A stretch of 64,000 nucleotides of DNA, taken from contig CATIUR010000004.1 in assembly GCA_949592205.1 (NCBI GenBank), forward strand, positions 92,030,337-92,094,336. Direction: 5' to 3'. Below, piece by piece: positions 44,077 through 56,682 of this stretch (its first letter is position 1; every line of letters starts with the position of its first letter). The notes beneath the pieces were generated by a model. That model was not told the origin of the DNA and did no database searches. It worked only from the letters and a program-made list of their open reading frames with translations. The position numbers and the translations under genes were made by a program. Origin of the DNA: Helichrysum umbraculigerum (Eukaryota; Streptophyta; Magnoliopsida; Asterales; Asteraceae).

Positions 44077-46703
44077 TCATCAAGGAAAGTCAAAGTCCTT
44101 TTTCTTCTCCTATTGTTATGGTCAAAAAGAAAGATGGTAGCTGGAGGATGTGTATTGATTACAGGCAGTTAAACAAATATACTGTTAAGGACAAATTCCC
44201 TATTCCAATTATTGAAGATCTCATTGATGAGTTGAATGGGGCTAAGATTTTTTCTAAGTTAGATCTGAGATCAGGTTATCACCAAATCAGGATGCATGAA
44301 GATGATGTTTTTAAAACAGCTTTTGGGACTCATGAGGGTCATTATGAGTTCTTGGTTATGCCTTTTGGCTTAACTAATGCTCCATCCACTTTCCAAAGCT
44401 TAATGAATACAGTGTTCAAGCCTTTTCTTAGAAGGTTCACTTTAGTGTTTTTTGATGATATACTCGTGTACAGCAGAAACATGACTGAACATGTAACCCA
44501 TTTGAAAACAGTTTTGCAAGTCATGAAAGACAACACACTCTTTGCTAAACTTAGCAAATGTGTTTTTTCTGTTCATCATGTGGAGTACCTTGGTCATATT
44601 ATCTCAGCTGAGGGTGTTTCTACTGATCCTATAAAAATACAAGCTATGGAGTCATGGCCTATTCCCAAAACAATTAAGCAACTCAGAGGTTTTTTGGGCT
44701 TGACTGGTTACTATTGAAGATTCATCAGAAACTATGCAATCATCAGTAAACCTCTTACTGCTCTTTTGAAAAAGAATGCCTTCAAGTGGAATGATGAAGC
44801 TTATGCAGCCTTCCTTCAATTGAAAGCTACAATGCAGAGTACTCCTGTGCTAGCACTACCAAATTTTGAAAACACATTTGTAGTGGAGACTGATGCTTCT
44901 GGTACAGGAATTGGAGCAGTTCTGCAACAAGATGGCCACCCTATTGCTTACCTTAGTAAGTCACTTTCTCTTAAACATCAAGCTTTGTCTACCTATGAAA
45001 AAGAGTTTTTGGCGGTTTTGTTGGCATTAGAAAAGTGGAGAGGCTATTTACTGGATATGCACTTTAAAATCAAAACTGGTCACTTTAGCTTGAAGTATTT
45101 GCTAGACCAACGATTGACCACTCATTTTCAAGCTAAATGGTTGCCAAAATTGCTAGGATATGATTATGAAATCATTTATAAAAAGGGTAGTGAGAATATG
45201 GCAGCAGATGCTTTGTCTAGAATTTCAAGTGATGGGGAATTGTGTGCTATTACCATCACTACCGTTGCTAGTGACCTACTGAAAGCTATTCAAGCTAGTT
45301 GGAGTGAGGATGTAGCAGTACAACAGCTTATTCACCAGCTACAAACTCAAACTAGTAGCTCTAGTAAGTATACATGGGTGAATGATCAGTTGAGAAGGAA
45401 GGGCAAACTAGTTGTGGGTGCAGATATACCTCTCAGAAACAAGCTCATTCAGCATTTTCATGCTGACCCAATTGGTGGTCACTCTGGATCCCATGCAACA
45501 GCACAAAAGTTGAGTGGTGTAGTGTATTGGAAGGGAATGCATAAGATGATTAAACCGTTTGTAAGAGAATGTGATACTTGCCAAAGACAGAAGCCTGATC
45601 TCAGTGCTTATCCAGGTCTACTTCAACCCTTGCCTATTCCTAATAAGATTTGGACAGAAAGTTTTATGGATTTTATTGAAGGACTGCCCATTTCACAAGG
45701 CAAGTCAGTGATTCTAGTAGTGGTTGATAGATTGAGTAAATATGCTCATTTTCTGCCATTAAGTCATCCATTCACTACTACTATGGTTGCACAAGTGTTT
45801 ATGGATAATGTATACAAGTTACATGGGCTTCCTCAATCCATAGTGAGCGACAGAGACAAAATCTTTTTAAGTCATTTTTGGCAGTCACTCTTTAAAATGC
45901 TTAAAGTACAGCTCAACATGTCCACTGCTTACCACCCTCAATCTGATGGCCAAACTGAGGTGGTAAACAGGTGTTTAGAATGTTACTTACGGTATATGAG
46001 TGGTGAGACTCCAAAAGATTGGGCTAAATGGTTGTCATTAGCAGAATTCTGGTACAATACCAATTATCACACCTCCATTAATACCACTCCATTTGAAGTT
46101 GTGTATGGTCAAGCTCCACAAATTCATCATCCCTACTTTCCTGGTGACAGTTTGGTTGACAGTGTCGATAGAAGTTTACAAGCAAGGGAGCAGGCTATTA
46201 GTGTGTTGCAGTTTCATTTGAAACGTGCTCAATATAGGATGAAAAGCTTAGCAGATAAACATCGGTCTGACAGGGAATTCGAAGTTGGAATGTGGGTCTA
46301 CCTTAAGCTCCAACCACATAGACAAGTCAGTGTCCGCCAAGGTCAACACACTAAGCTCTCATCTAAATACTATGGTCTGTTTCTAATTGTTTCCAAGGTT
46401 GGTCCTGTAGCTTACAAGTTGCAGCTACCCAGTGACAGTCAAGTGCATCCAGTGTTTCATGTCTCTCAATTAAAGAAGTGTAGGGGAACTGCAAATAAAG
46501 GTGGGCGATTACCATCAATGGGTCAAGATGGTCTCATGGCAGTGGAGCCAATTGCTATTCTGGAAAAACGCATTGGTAAGTTGCAGAATCGTCCAGTGGC
46601 TTATGTACTAGTTCAATGGGCTAATCATAGTGCAGAGGATGCAACATGGGAACTTTACAGTGATTTGAACACTCGTTTTCCTCAAATCGATAATCAACCT
46701 TGA
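44077..46703 (+). pseudogene. TE-7 pol: RT, RNase H, integrase, chromodomain, with a frameshift and one stop
   Basis: After the frameshift the frame gives PIVMVKKKDGSWRMCIDYRQ and the RT palm with FFDDILVYS. The run to GYY is cut by TGA at 44715-44717, where an Arg codon is expected; CGA to TGA fits methyl-CpG decay. From 44718 it reads on through RNase H (VETDASGTGIGAVLQQ), the integrase HHCC finger (H...H...CDTCQ), the catalytic core (MDFIEG, VSDRDKIF, DGQTEVVNRCLE supplying D, D, E), the GPY/F-like segment (YYGLFLIVSKVGPVAYKL) and a chromodomain (YVLVQWANHSAEDATWE) to TGA at about 46701. The chromodomain would steer integration to marked chromatin. With only two lesions it is a recently disabled copy. 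Confidence 0.92.
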
Positions 46704-46716
46704 GGACAAGGTTTTT

Positions 46717-46728
46717 AAGGGGAAGGGA
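46717..46728 (+). other. TE-7 polypurine tract
   Basis: AAGGGGAAGGGA lies two bases before the 3' LTR and primes plus-strand synthesis. Confidence 0.88.
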
Positions 46729-46730
46729 TT

Positions 46731-47093
46731 TGATACAGAACGCACGTGAGCTGCACATGGTTCATTAAAGTCAATCAAGTCAAACGGTCAACGCGGGTCA
46801 AACAGTTAGTTACTTCTGTTAGATCAAACGGTTAGTTGTGGTTTTGTTAATAAGTCGTTACTGTGGGTGAATAAATAGGGCAAACCAGCTCCATTGTTAG
46901 TTTAGCTTTTGATAATCCAATTTCTCTGTAACTCTCAATTCATACTTGTAATTCATCTGATCACGATTTCGATTGTAATCATTTGGCTAAATAGTGAACA
47001 GTGATTTCGAATTCCATTCAGTAAGTGAGTTCTTAATTCTGTTTCCGTTTGAATTTCAATTCACAGTTGTGTTTTCTAATTCGAACTGTATCA
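46731..47093 (+). repeat. TE-7 3' LTR
   Basis: TGATACAGAACG to GAACTGTATCA, followed by ATTAG. Confidence 0.95.
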
Positions 47094-47098
47094 ATTAG

Positions 47099-47516
47099 TT
47101 CAGTTTAACAAAAAAAAATGCAAAATATGATTTTAATGTGAGAATTAGTTTCAAGGTGCACTTTTATGGGAATCAAGGTAATACATGTATGACTACTATG
47201 TGAGTGCATATATGTTATGTATAAATCAAGTACTATAAGTGGTCAGTTAGTAACAAACAAACAATAATATTTTAGCTTTCTCTAAAAGAATTTGATACAT
47301 GAAACTTGTGTGTAGTCCTTAGTTTATTCATATATTACTATCGGCAACTTCAAAATTCATATTTAATCAAATTTCCAATATAGAGAACTACTGTTAACAA
47401 GGTTTACAAAACAAATACACGTCAACATATATGAATATCAAATTATGTTTATTGAAAAAAAAAAAATTTATCGTATTTTCACTACTTGAAGTAAGCCGAT
47501 AACAAAAGCATTTATG
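47099..47516. other. AT-rich spacer between TE-7 and TE-5
   Basis: No gene or element border seen except CATAG at its right edge (47517-47521), the TE-5 duplication. The minus-strand frame 47394-47609 runs into TE-5 and is spurious. Confidence 0.55.
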
Positions 47517-47613
47517 CATAGTGTAACACCTCGTCAAAAAGTCAATTTTCGCGCCAAATTTAAACTCTAAATATTCGTCTGTAATACGCTCCAAACCCCT
47601 AGTATTCAATAAT

Positions 47614-47662
<49 letters not shown>

Positions 47663-48426
47663 ATAATAATTTGGTCCAAATAACGTAATTAACGTGTCCA
47701 AATTTCGGTGTCAAAACTTCAAACTAATATTTTATTAGTTGCAATAAACGTTACACAGTTAGACAAAAATATTAAACATACAAAAATATCATTAGTTTTG
47801 GATTTAAAAACGCGTCCTATTTAGTTGGGACAACGCAAAATAAAGTTATAAAACTTTGTCCCAAAAATATTTTGAAAACATTGCGAAACATATAAATGAA
47901 ATTATAAAAACAAAATATTAAATTTATTTTACGATTGAGTACAAAAACACGGACATTTTATACCGCGAATCGGGGACACCAACCCCCACAAAAAGTGAGG
48001 GCCGGCCTCCCCTTCCCCCATTTTTCTTCTTTCTTCATTTTCTTCTTTTCTTTTTTTTCATCTTTTCCCCTCTTCTTCTTTAACCAAACAACAACAACAA
48101 CTAATATCATCATCATCAAAATCGGAATCAACATCATCATCATCAATTTTCGGAGTCATCAACATCAAGGAACAACAACAACATCATCTTCTTCATCATC
48201 ATCTTCATCATCATCTTCATCATTGTGCTCACCACCATCACCACTCGATCTCCAAAATCGTAAGGATCTACACCATTTTTCTTTGTTATTTCGAGTTTAT
48301 AACACTTATATCATCATATATTATCATTATATCAACGAGATTTGGTCAAAAACGAGTTAGATCTTGATTTTGGGTGAAAACCCGTCGAACAGGCCCAAGT
48401 GTCGCAGGGGCCAAAAATAGTATAGA

Positions 48427-48587
48427 GTCACTAGCGAAGTGACGCATATGAGTCACTAGCGAAGTGACGCATATGGGTCACTGAGTCACTAGCGAAGTGA
48501 CGCATATGAGTCACTAGATAGAGTCACTAGCGAAGTGACGCATAAAAACCTGAAAAATCCATATTCTTGAGTCACTAGCCTAGTGAC
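48427..48587 (+). repeat. TE-5 GTCACTAGCGAAGTGAC array
   Basis: Four full units start at 48427, 48452, 48485 and 48523, with a half unit near 48510 and a variant GTCACTAGCCTAGTGAC at 48571. Each has GTCACT/AGTGAC stems around a short loop. Loose GTGACGC and GTGTCGC words follow to about 48620. The array lies in the predicted first leader intron. Confidence 0.88.
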
Positions 48588-49592
48588 GCTATAAACTCCT
48601 AAGTGACGCATGAAGTGTCGCTAAAATCAGATTTTAAGCTAAAAACTCACTTTTAAAGTGCAAAACTTATCTGGAAACATATACGCAATTATATAGGAAT
48701 CGAAACGCGTTTATATGCACTTTATCATACAAAAACAAAATAATTATATTTTCGAAATATGATTTCGGTACGCGACAAACGAAACGTATTTAACTTTACG
48801 AAATTCAAACGTAAACACTTATCAAACACATTGAGTACAAACTAACCGAATAAACAACAAATTGGATGGTTTTACTTAAACGTCCACTCACTCATACGAA
48901 ATCTCACGTGTTTAGGACACTAGGAGACTACTATCGGTACGACTCGCTACATTAGGACGCTAGCTCCTCAGGTGAGTTTCATAGCCCCACTCTTTCAACT
49001 GTTTTACTGTTTTCGGGGTGAAACACATGCTCAACAACTGTTTTCGAATTATCTTAATAATCTTTTATAATTCACACTTATTCATAATACTGTATGTAAT
49101 GCAAATGTGTAATACTTAGGAATTACATCCAACATATCGTTTTGAAACAATATCAATACCTAGCCTAGATAGGTCACAATCGTACACTGTCAGATTGTTG
49201 AAACAACAATTACCATTACATAACTTGATTTAGTTACCACTATACTTGGACCATATTGTCGCGGGACAATATTATCGAATACGTTAGAACTAGTTAGTTC
49301 TACCCACACAGAACAATAATTAGACTTTCAGAAGGAATAGTTTCCCTTTTAGGAACTAATTCCACCCATACAAAACAGGATCTCTATATACTTTCTAGGC
49401 TGAGGCTAGGAGTATACATTAGTAACATACGATAGTATAAGACCCTTATACTAATACCAACAAACAGGTGATGAGTATTCATACCTAGGCTCAATGTACT
49501 ACACAATATCTAAATGATCGTCTATATACATATTTAGATACAATTAATTATCTTCATGCGTGGCATGATAGTTACATGTGTTTGCTGATTCG

Positions 49593-49595
<3 letters not shown>

Positions 49596-49666
<71 letters not shown>
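49596..49666. repeat. (TA)n microsatellite in TE-5
   Basis: About 70 bp of TA repeat inside the predicted second intron. Overlapping YIYIYI frames are artefacts. Confidence 0.95.
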
Positions 49667-49667
<1 letters not shown>

Positions 49668-49878
49668 TCATATACCTGCATGCTTGAATATCAACTTGAG
49701 CACGCGGTGCTATCTACAATATTACATATGTATATTAGTATACATACAATTATGCAACTACAACCATCCAAGTCGGGCATGTCGTTGTACTGTCGACTCT
49801 CATTTACATTAGCTAGTATGTCGTAGTACTGCTAGCTCTACATTTCAAACTTTGCTCTCGAGCAATTCAAAAACGATG

Positions 49879-49952
49879 CCGCGGTATTGTAGCGGGCACC
49901 AAACGATGCCACGGTAAAGTGGGCACGAAACGAAACCACGGTATTGCAGTGG
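49879..49952 (+). repeat. TE-5 second hairpin set, three units
   Basis: CCGC...GCGG (49879-49895) and two CCAC...GTGG units (49909-49922 and 49936-49952) surround GGTATTG- or GGTAAA-type loops. The stem pair changes on both sides, as in TE-4. Confidence 0.65.
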
Positions 49953-50724
49953 GCACAATTTCAACAAAATCAATGGATCAGCGAGTGATACTCGGGATTC
50001 ACAATAAGTTAATGGGTCGGTGAGGGTACCTCTCGAGGCCGTTAGCTCAATTCAAGTCCGGGTTAGCTTATGCTAATTGGGTAAACGGACACGCTAAACG
50101 TTTCAAACATAGATCTGCGGATCTACAATCACTTGTTGCTGGATGCAACACATCATATATGTTCAATCATAGTTTTGCGGACCTACAATTACTTGTTACC
50201 ATATGACGTGGTCATACAATAAATCAATAGTCATAGGCATGTACTGCCTTACGTTTGTAGACACAACTACCTGTTAGGAAATAAAGGCATGGATTGCCAT
50301 ACTTATGTATATGTACTTAAGTACATGACTCGAACACTTAGGTATGAGATACCTCGATTAGACGTATACACATTGGTGTTACAAACTTCAATATAATACT
50401 TATCAAAATGGCTGAATTTGAAACGACTCTTCAAAACATACAGGGTCTTATTACATCATGATTTCAACTAACAATCCTATGAACTCACCAGCTTTATAGC
50501 TGACTTGTTTTAGCATGTGTTCTCAGGTGCCCAGCAGGATTAGGATTGCTACAAGATTTTGCTAGCTCGAGTCGCATATTTTCAAACAATTGGGACTACT
50601 CTGCATTTACTTTTGTATTTTCAAATTATGTATTTGAAATTTCAATTAAACTCGCCACGTTGTAAACGTTTTATTTGGTAAATGTATAATTATTTTCAAA
50701 CATCTCATTTAGAGTCGTTCATTA

Positions 50725-52812
50725 TGTAACATCCTCGAAATGAACCTAGTTGTGTTATATTATTTCTTGATTTAAATTAGTATTTAAATGTGTTTGGAAA
50801 TAATATTGTTTGAATTAGTGAAATAATTGGAATAGGAGTCGAATATTCCAATGTGATAAGTGAATTATTAATTGTTGTAAATTAATATAGTTGATGGTAT
50901 AATAAAATGTTTGGACTCGCAAATGGTTTTCGGGTTCCAGACAATAGATTGAGATGGGGTATTAAATTATACCTGTAAAATTGAAGGCGGTTTGTTAGGC
51001 CGACTTATATATATAACTTTCCTCTTTAGGAAAGTTCATTAGAAACTTCAAAACTCACATAAACCTTATGAAATCCAAATCAGAAACTTGAAACCTACGA
51101 ATTGGAGCTATGATTGATTCTAGTTTCACCATTATTATCTTTCAATTCAGTGTTCTTCAATTGAGAGGTAAGTTTGAATTGAATCAAATAGTTTATAAGT
51201 TTTGAATTGATTGATTTGGATTGAAAAACATGAACTTGATGTTAGAACTTCGTTATAACTATTGCATATTGATTATGTGAAGTTATTAGGTGTTTAAAAC
51301 AGTTAGAAATCGAGTTTGGGTGATTTGGGTATTAAAATCGCGAGTTAGGGTTTGATCAGGGATGAAGATGAGCTGAAAAAGGCTCAAACGCGATCCCAGA
51401 ACCCTAGCCAGGATCGCGTTCGTTAGTTATAAAAGGAATCGGACGAGTTTTGTTCTTGGGAACGCGATCCCAAGAATTTGTCCGGATCGCGTTGGTTAGT
51501 TATAATTTGTCACAGAATAATTTTACAAAGAGGAACGCGATCCCGCCATTGTTTTCTGGATCGCGTTTGTCAGTACTTTTTGTAAAATTTTGAAAATGCA
51601 TAAGTGTTTAGAAGGTGGTGTTTTTAGCGACACTTGAAATTGATAAATTTTCATTAACTCGGATTGGGTTGAAATTTACATGGTCACTCGAAAACGGCCC
51701 ACTGATCAAAGCTATATGCTATAGCCTAGTCAGTTTTTGGACATTCGGGGTCGTTTAGGGGTCGAAAATGGCATTTTACAGTTTTTGGACTTTAATTCGG
51801 GACTTTTTGATTATGTTCCGAATTGAACTTTTGTTGCTATGATCTTAGGGATCACTTGATACATGTAATTATGTTATGATTGTGTAACGATGTTAATTAC
51901 ATAAGTATTATCAGTTGATACAAGTTACTAACTTATTGTTTAATTGATTGTATTCTCAGATGTGGAGAAGGCTCAGTAATATTAGACTTCTGAGCTTGCG
52001 GCTGAGGTAGTCGGTGAGTGGATCTGTAACCTCAGTGTGATTTAGTTGTAATGATTTGATTTACAACAAGTAATTTATAGTATTACTTTGATATGATGCA
52101 TCTGTTGAGATATCTTGCTATGATAGTTTAAATAGTTGCTTATTTGGCTGGTTGAGCTAGTATGTAAGATTCTGAGGTCAACTTGACTTGACAGTTGGAC
52201 TTGGTTGTTATTGTAGACGACAGGAGATCTTGAAACTTGAAAGGTTGGTTTGGAGATCTAGGTCGTGTGTGATTAACAACTGGTTATCGGTAATTCTGTA
52301 TAGGCCAATACAGATGATTGATAAGAGTTCCTTGATTACCAAACCGGTATTAGGGTATCTCAGGAGCCACCGATCCTCATGACGATTGATAATGTTTGAT
52401 TGGTGTAGCTTGACATTGATTGGATGTCGAGTGAATGATTGATTTTCTGTTTATTGTTATTTGATGTAAACAGATTATTATGCTAGGTTGTATTGTTGCT
52501 TATAGTTTCATTCACTTAGCTTTATGCTAACCCCACCACAGTTCTGCCTGCAGGTTGAAATAGATGGGACATATTGGGCAGGGCAGGAAGTTGTTGGACT
52601 GGATGGAATGTTTGACAGGCTTTTACTTTGATGTTATTTTGATAACTAAAGAGACGTTTTGAATTATATAACACCGAGTTTGTTGAAATGTCATGTATTT
52701 AGTTTGAAAAAGTTTATTGACATTTTGAGTACATTGACAGTATGTTTTAAATATACGCTTCCGAGTCGCCATTATTATATTAATTGTTTATAAAGAAACG
52801 AGGGGTGTTATA
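50725..52812 (+). repeat. TE-6 5' LTR
   Basis: TGTAACATCCTCG to GAGGGGTGTTATA. A TATATATATAA box is near 51007. A leader donor GTAAGT is at 51168, with three hairpins at 51387-51567. A mini-exon 51960-52013 lies between CTCAG and GTGAGTGG, and an acceptor CCTGCAG is at 52553. The 64-residue frame 52188-52382 (repeated at 58145) has no coding support. Confidence 0.92.
51387..51567 (+). repeat. TE-6 three AACGCGATCC/GGATCGCGTT hairpins
   Basis: The units are 51387-51420, 51461-51493 and 51534-51567. The 10 bp stem is identical in all three while the 13-14 base loops differ completely. The copies in the 3' LTR are at about 57345-57378, 57419-57450 and 57491-57524; the middle one has lost one stem G. 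Confidence 0.9.
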
Positions 52813-52815
52813 AGT

Positions 52816-52827
52816 TGGTATCAGAGC
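52816..52827 (+). other. TE-6 primer-binding site (tRNA-Met type)
   Basis: TGGTATCAGAGC begins three bases after the LTR end, intact. Confidence 0.93.
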
Positions 52828-55800
52828 AATAGTTTGGGTGAATTGGACTTGATAGAATGTTCAATCCTAAACTTTGATTGAGTTGAGTCAAACATTCCAG
52901 AAGGTGTGGGTTTAGTTGATTAGTGAATGTGTGAGAAAGTAGTTAGTTGAATATGTACTAACCTTTAACAAGTTGTGAAGTTGTTGTTTGATTGCAGAGA
53001 CGGAGGAACATGAGTATCTGACTGGTATATTTCATGTTTCCTCAACATTCGTGGGCTTAAGATTTTCAGGTAATCTTCGATAAGCCTATGTTAATTTACA
53101 TTAACTTGAATTGTTTACTCTGTTATGTTGAGTAAGCTTTGTTGTGAAGTTAATTGAGTCAGACTGATATGATTCCCCAGTTTTGAGTCAACTATTGATT
53201 GCTATAGGTTGACATGAGGATAGAGGTATTAAATGAGATGCTCATTGTTGTTCATTGTTGCGGTTATCTCTGATTGAATTGTAAATGCAGAAATATGTTT
53301 AAGTAGACAGAGAGTTAATTAAGGTTTTAGCAAGATTGATGTTGGAACCTAAGGAGTGTCTTTATTGGTGAGACAAAATAATTGATAGTATTATAGTAGT
53401 AGATTGGTTTCAGGGTGTGATGTGAACCCTGTTTAAGAACTATTGTGTCATTTGAATTGAAAATTACTGCTATTTGAGAAAATATGTATTTATGTGACTA
53501 TATGATATGTGTTAACTATAGTTAAACACTTGATCTAAACTATGACTGATAGGTTTATAAGAAATAGGGCTTATGATAAAGCTAAATTAATTTGGGAAGT
53601 GATAGATTTTTCTGATCCATTGTGAATTAATAAGTGAAATGTTTTGTAATAACTCGATTGAGTAGGTTTGTTGTGACATTGTTGCTTGATAGTATAACAT
53701 ATGTCAAAGTGATGATAATTAATTAAGATGTGTCCTGAATTTGGAGGTAAATAGGGACATTGATTAGTGTTAAGTATTGAAACTATGATGATGAGTTATC
53801 ATGTGTTTGAGGTTTCAGATAAGTGATATACTGAGTAATTCAGTTGTTGAAAACCAGAACATTGTATGAATATGTAAGTAGTAAGCTGATTTTGAGTGTG
53901 TATCAGCTGATAGAAACTATTAAATAGATTATGATTGATTTGAAATCATGAAGTATTTAATATGTATGAGATGAGAGTAGATCACATTGATAATTATAAT
54001 GTAAAGTAGCCTAAGAATGGATTGTGAAGAACATAATCTTGCAACGTCTGATCACCGTTGTTATATTATGTTGTGTCACAGGAACTTGTTGAGGCTACTT
54101 GGTATAAAAGAAATGTAATGTGATTTTGGAAATGGAGCATGATAGTATGCTAAGTTGTTTAATAATTGTTTTGATAAGAAAACAATCAGTTGATAGAACT
54201 ATGATATTTAGACTGTAAAGATGCCAGTGTAAATGATAATTGTCATTGATAGATGTTTTAATGATAAACATAGATGACTAATATGATTTTGTTGAAAATG
54301 TAATTGTAACTGATTGTGTTAAATTGACCATAGGTGAATTTGATAGTGTTTGAGTGAGTCACTATTTTGTATTTGGCTTGTATGAAGCCAAAGTTGAGAT
54401 AGGTTGATATTGTTTTGCTTGAGAAACTACTAGTAATTATTGAAAGTAATAATTTGAAATATATGTTTGAAAGTGAACATATAAGATGAAATGGTTTGTT
54501 GGGAGTTAACTTGATAGTATGTTAACTTTGAAAGTCAAACCATGAATAGAGAATTGTGTATAAAATTAATTGCTTGTGATTGGTTTGAGGATAGGTCAAA
54601 CTTGAGAACAACAATTAGAGGATTTTATTGATTGGTTGATTGAAATCAAAGTTGACATGTAATCAACTGTGTGTGTTGAAATAGTCTAACATAGATTGAA
54701 ATGTTATGATTATGTGGAATGTGATTGAATTCTTAGATTGGTCACATTATGTTGAAACAGGTCATTGAAAATCCAAAGGAGATAGATGAATGATCTAAGT
54801 TTGTGAGACTTGAGTTATTACTTAAAGCTAGTATTAAGTAATTGAAATAGTGTTAAGTATAATTGAGTATTCAGTTGGGTAATATTTGATATTTGAACTG
54901 AATATGTGTTGAAGAATTATACAGATATGAAGTCATTGTTTGATATGACAGTTATAATTTGCTAAGATATGTTAGAATGATTAAATCACATTGATTAGAA
55001 TTGCGATAGGAAAATCTTACCAGTGTGTGAAGCTTGTGATAATAGCTTTGATTGGATAAGAAGGTGAGATAAGAAATAATTGAAAGTTACTATTAATAGT
55101 TGCATAGGTTGATTTGTACCTTATGGTGAATTACTTAAGTATTGAAAGAATTGGATGAATTCTTTAGTTATTTGTTGATAGTATACAAGTAAAGTAAGTG
55201 ATAAAGTGGAAAAACTGGGATTAGATCCAAATAAGGTATGATATGAAAGTATATCTGGAATTGGATGGTGTTAAAGATTTAGTTGATCTTTGTTTGATAA
55301 ATTGAGGAAATATGAATTGAATGATTGTTCATATTTTAAGAAATTGTATGTGTTAGAGAGTAAGAGAAACCTTGAAATTGTGTAGGTATGTATGTGTGGT
55401 ATACATGATAATAAATGGCATGATAAGTTTTAATAGAATGAATTAAAATATGCCATAAGATATGTGGAGGTTAGTTAATTGTGATTAACTTGATGTAGAT
55501 TTTGTTGGAAATGTGTTGGAAAGTAGCACATTTTGATAATGTGATATTGTGATGCTTGACCTGTAGTATCATAATATGTGGATTAAGATTGACTTAGTTG
55601 CTAGATTGACGGGATCTAGTGTTGAATGATTGGGTGGTTAAAGTTGTATAATTTTCTAATGGCTTGTGATTAGTAGTTTATGATTGTAAGGTTGAGTTGA
55701 AATAACTGGTTGGTAAGAATAGATTTTGATGTCTTACCAGTTTAATAGTATATAAATTCTAACTTGATGGTTAGTTAGAGTTTGAAGACAAATATTAAAG

Positions 55801-56668
55801 TACTGATAGGTGTACTGGAATGTATAATCACTGGTATTGTGATTATTGTTTATGTAATTGTTGTTGTTGATAATTGATAGGTTGTAATGAAAGGAATTAC
55901 AAGTGGAAATAAGTCAATGTAGAGGTTGGTTGATTTCAGGTGAGATTGATTGTAGTACTTTTGTTGATAGAGCAAAGTATTTGTTGATTGTAGTTTTACC
56001 TACTGAGTGTGACCTCTGCTTTGCTTATTAAGGTGATATGAATTTGGATTACTTTTAAGTAAAGAATTTCATATGATTGAAATGATATGTGAACATTATA
56101 GGTTGTACAAAAGAAAATAGGTATGAAACTTTTGGATGAAAAGCTAAGCTAGATTTGAATTTCAGATCTTTGATGGTAAAGACTTAAGATTGTGATCTGT
56201 ATATTAGACTGATTGTTGGTCGTGAGCTGAATTATATTTCAATGTTGCTAGGTACATTGGGGTATAATAAACACTATTGTTGGGATATTGTTGATGCTGT
56301 TTTATTGTTAACAATGACGAACAGTGAGAATAAGTTAAAGATTTTAGCATGTTGCTAATTTCGGGTTGCATAAACCTATTAAGTAATGTTAAGTTTTATT
56401 TGTTGATTAAGTGATTGTAGGTTTCACTTGTTAAAGTAAGTGTTTGTCTATAAGATATATCTGATTGATGATATTGATTAGATGCACTGTATGTGTGCAT
56501 AGGAAAAGATAGAAACATGTACATTTGGATATGTGCATGTGGAAAGAATTCAAACAGTCTAAGTATAGTTGTAAGTTGCTATTGAGGACAAATGTATGTT
56601 AAGATATATGTGATTATATCACATTAGTTAGATTGACTGAGGTTAGATTTCGGGGACGAAATCTCTTT
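52828..56668 (+). other. TE-6 noncoding interior, C-poor on the plus strand
   Basis: About 3.8 kb with no open frame of note. The plus strand is visibly short of C and richer in G and T (sampled lines have about 2-7 C and 10-15 G per 60). The last part keeps ATTTCGGGGACGAAATCTC, the block that precedes the polypurine tract in Tekay/Del-type elements. Nothing else resembles gag or pol. Confidence 0.75.
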
Positions 56669-56681
56669 AAGGGGAGGAGAG
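56669..56681 (+). other. TE-6 polypurine tract
   Basis: AAGGGGAGGAGAG, directly before the 3' LTR. Confidence 0.88.
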
Positions 56682-56682
56682 T

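Larger units (their letters stand above)
41776..47093 (+). mobile_element. TE-7: nearly complete Ty3/gypsy chromovirus
   Basis: Flanked by ATTAG (41771-41775, 47094-47098). Short LTRs of 366 and 363 bp, tRNA-Met primer site, gag, protease, RT, RNase H, integrase and a C-terminal chromodomain, polypurine tract AAGGGGAAGGGA. Two lesions were seen: a one-base loss near 44074-44077 and a TGA at 44715. Short LTRs and chromodomain suggest the Reina group; not proven. Confidence 0.93.
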
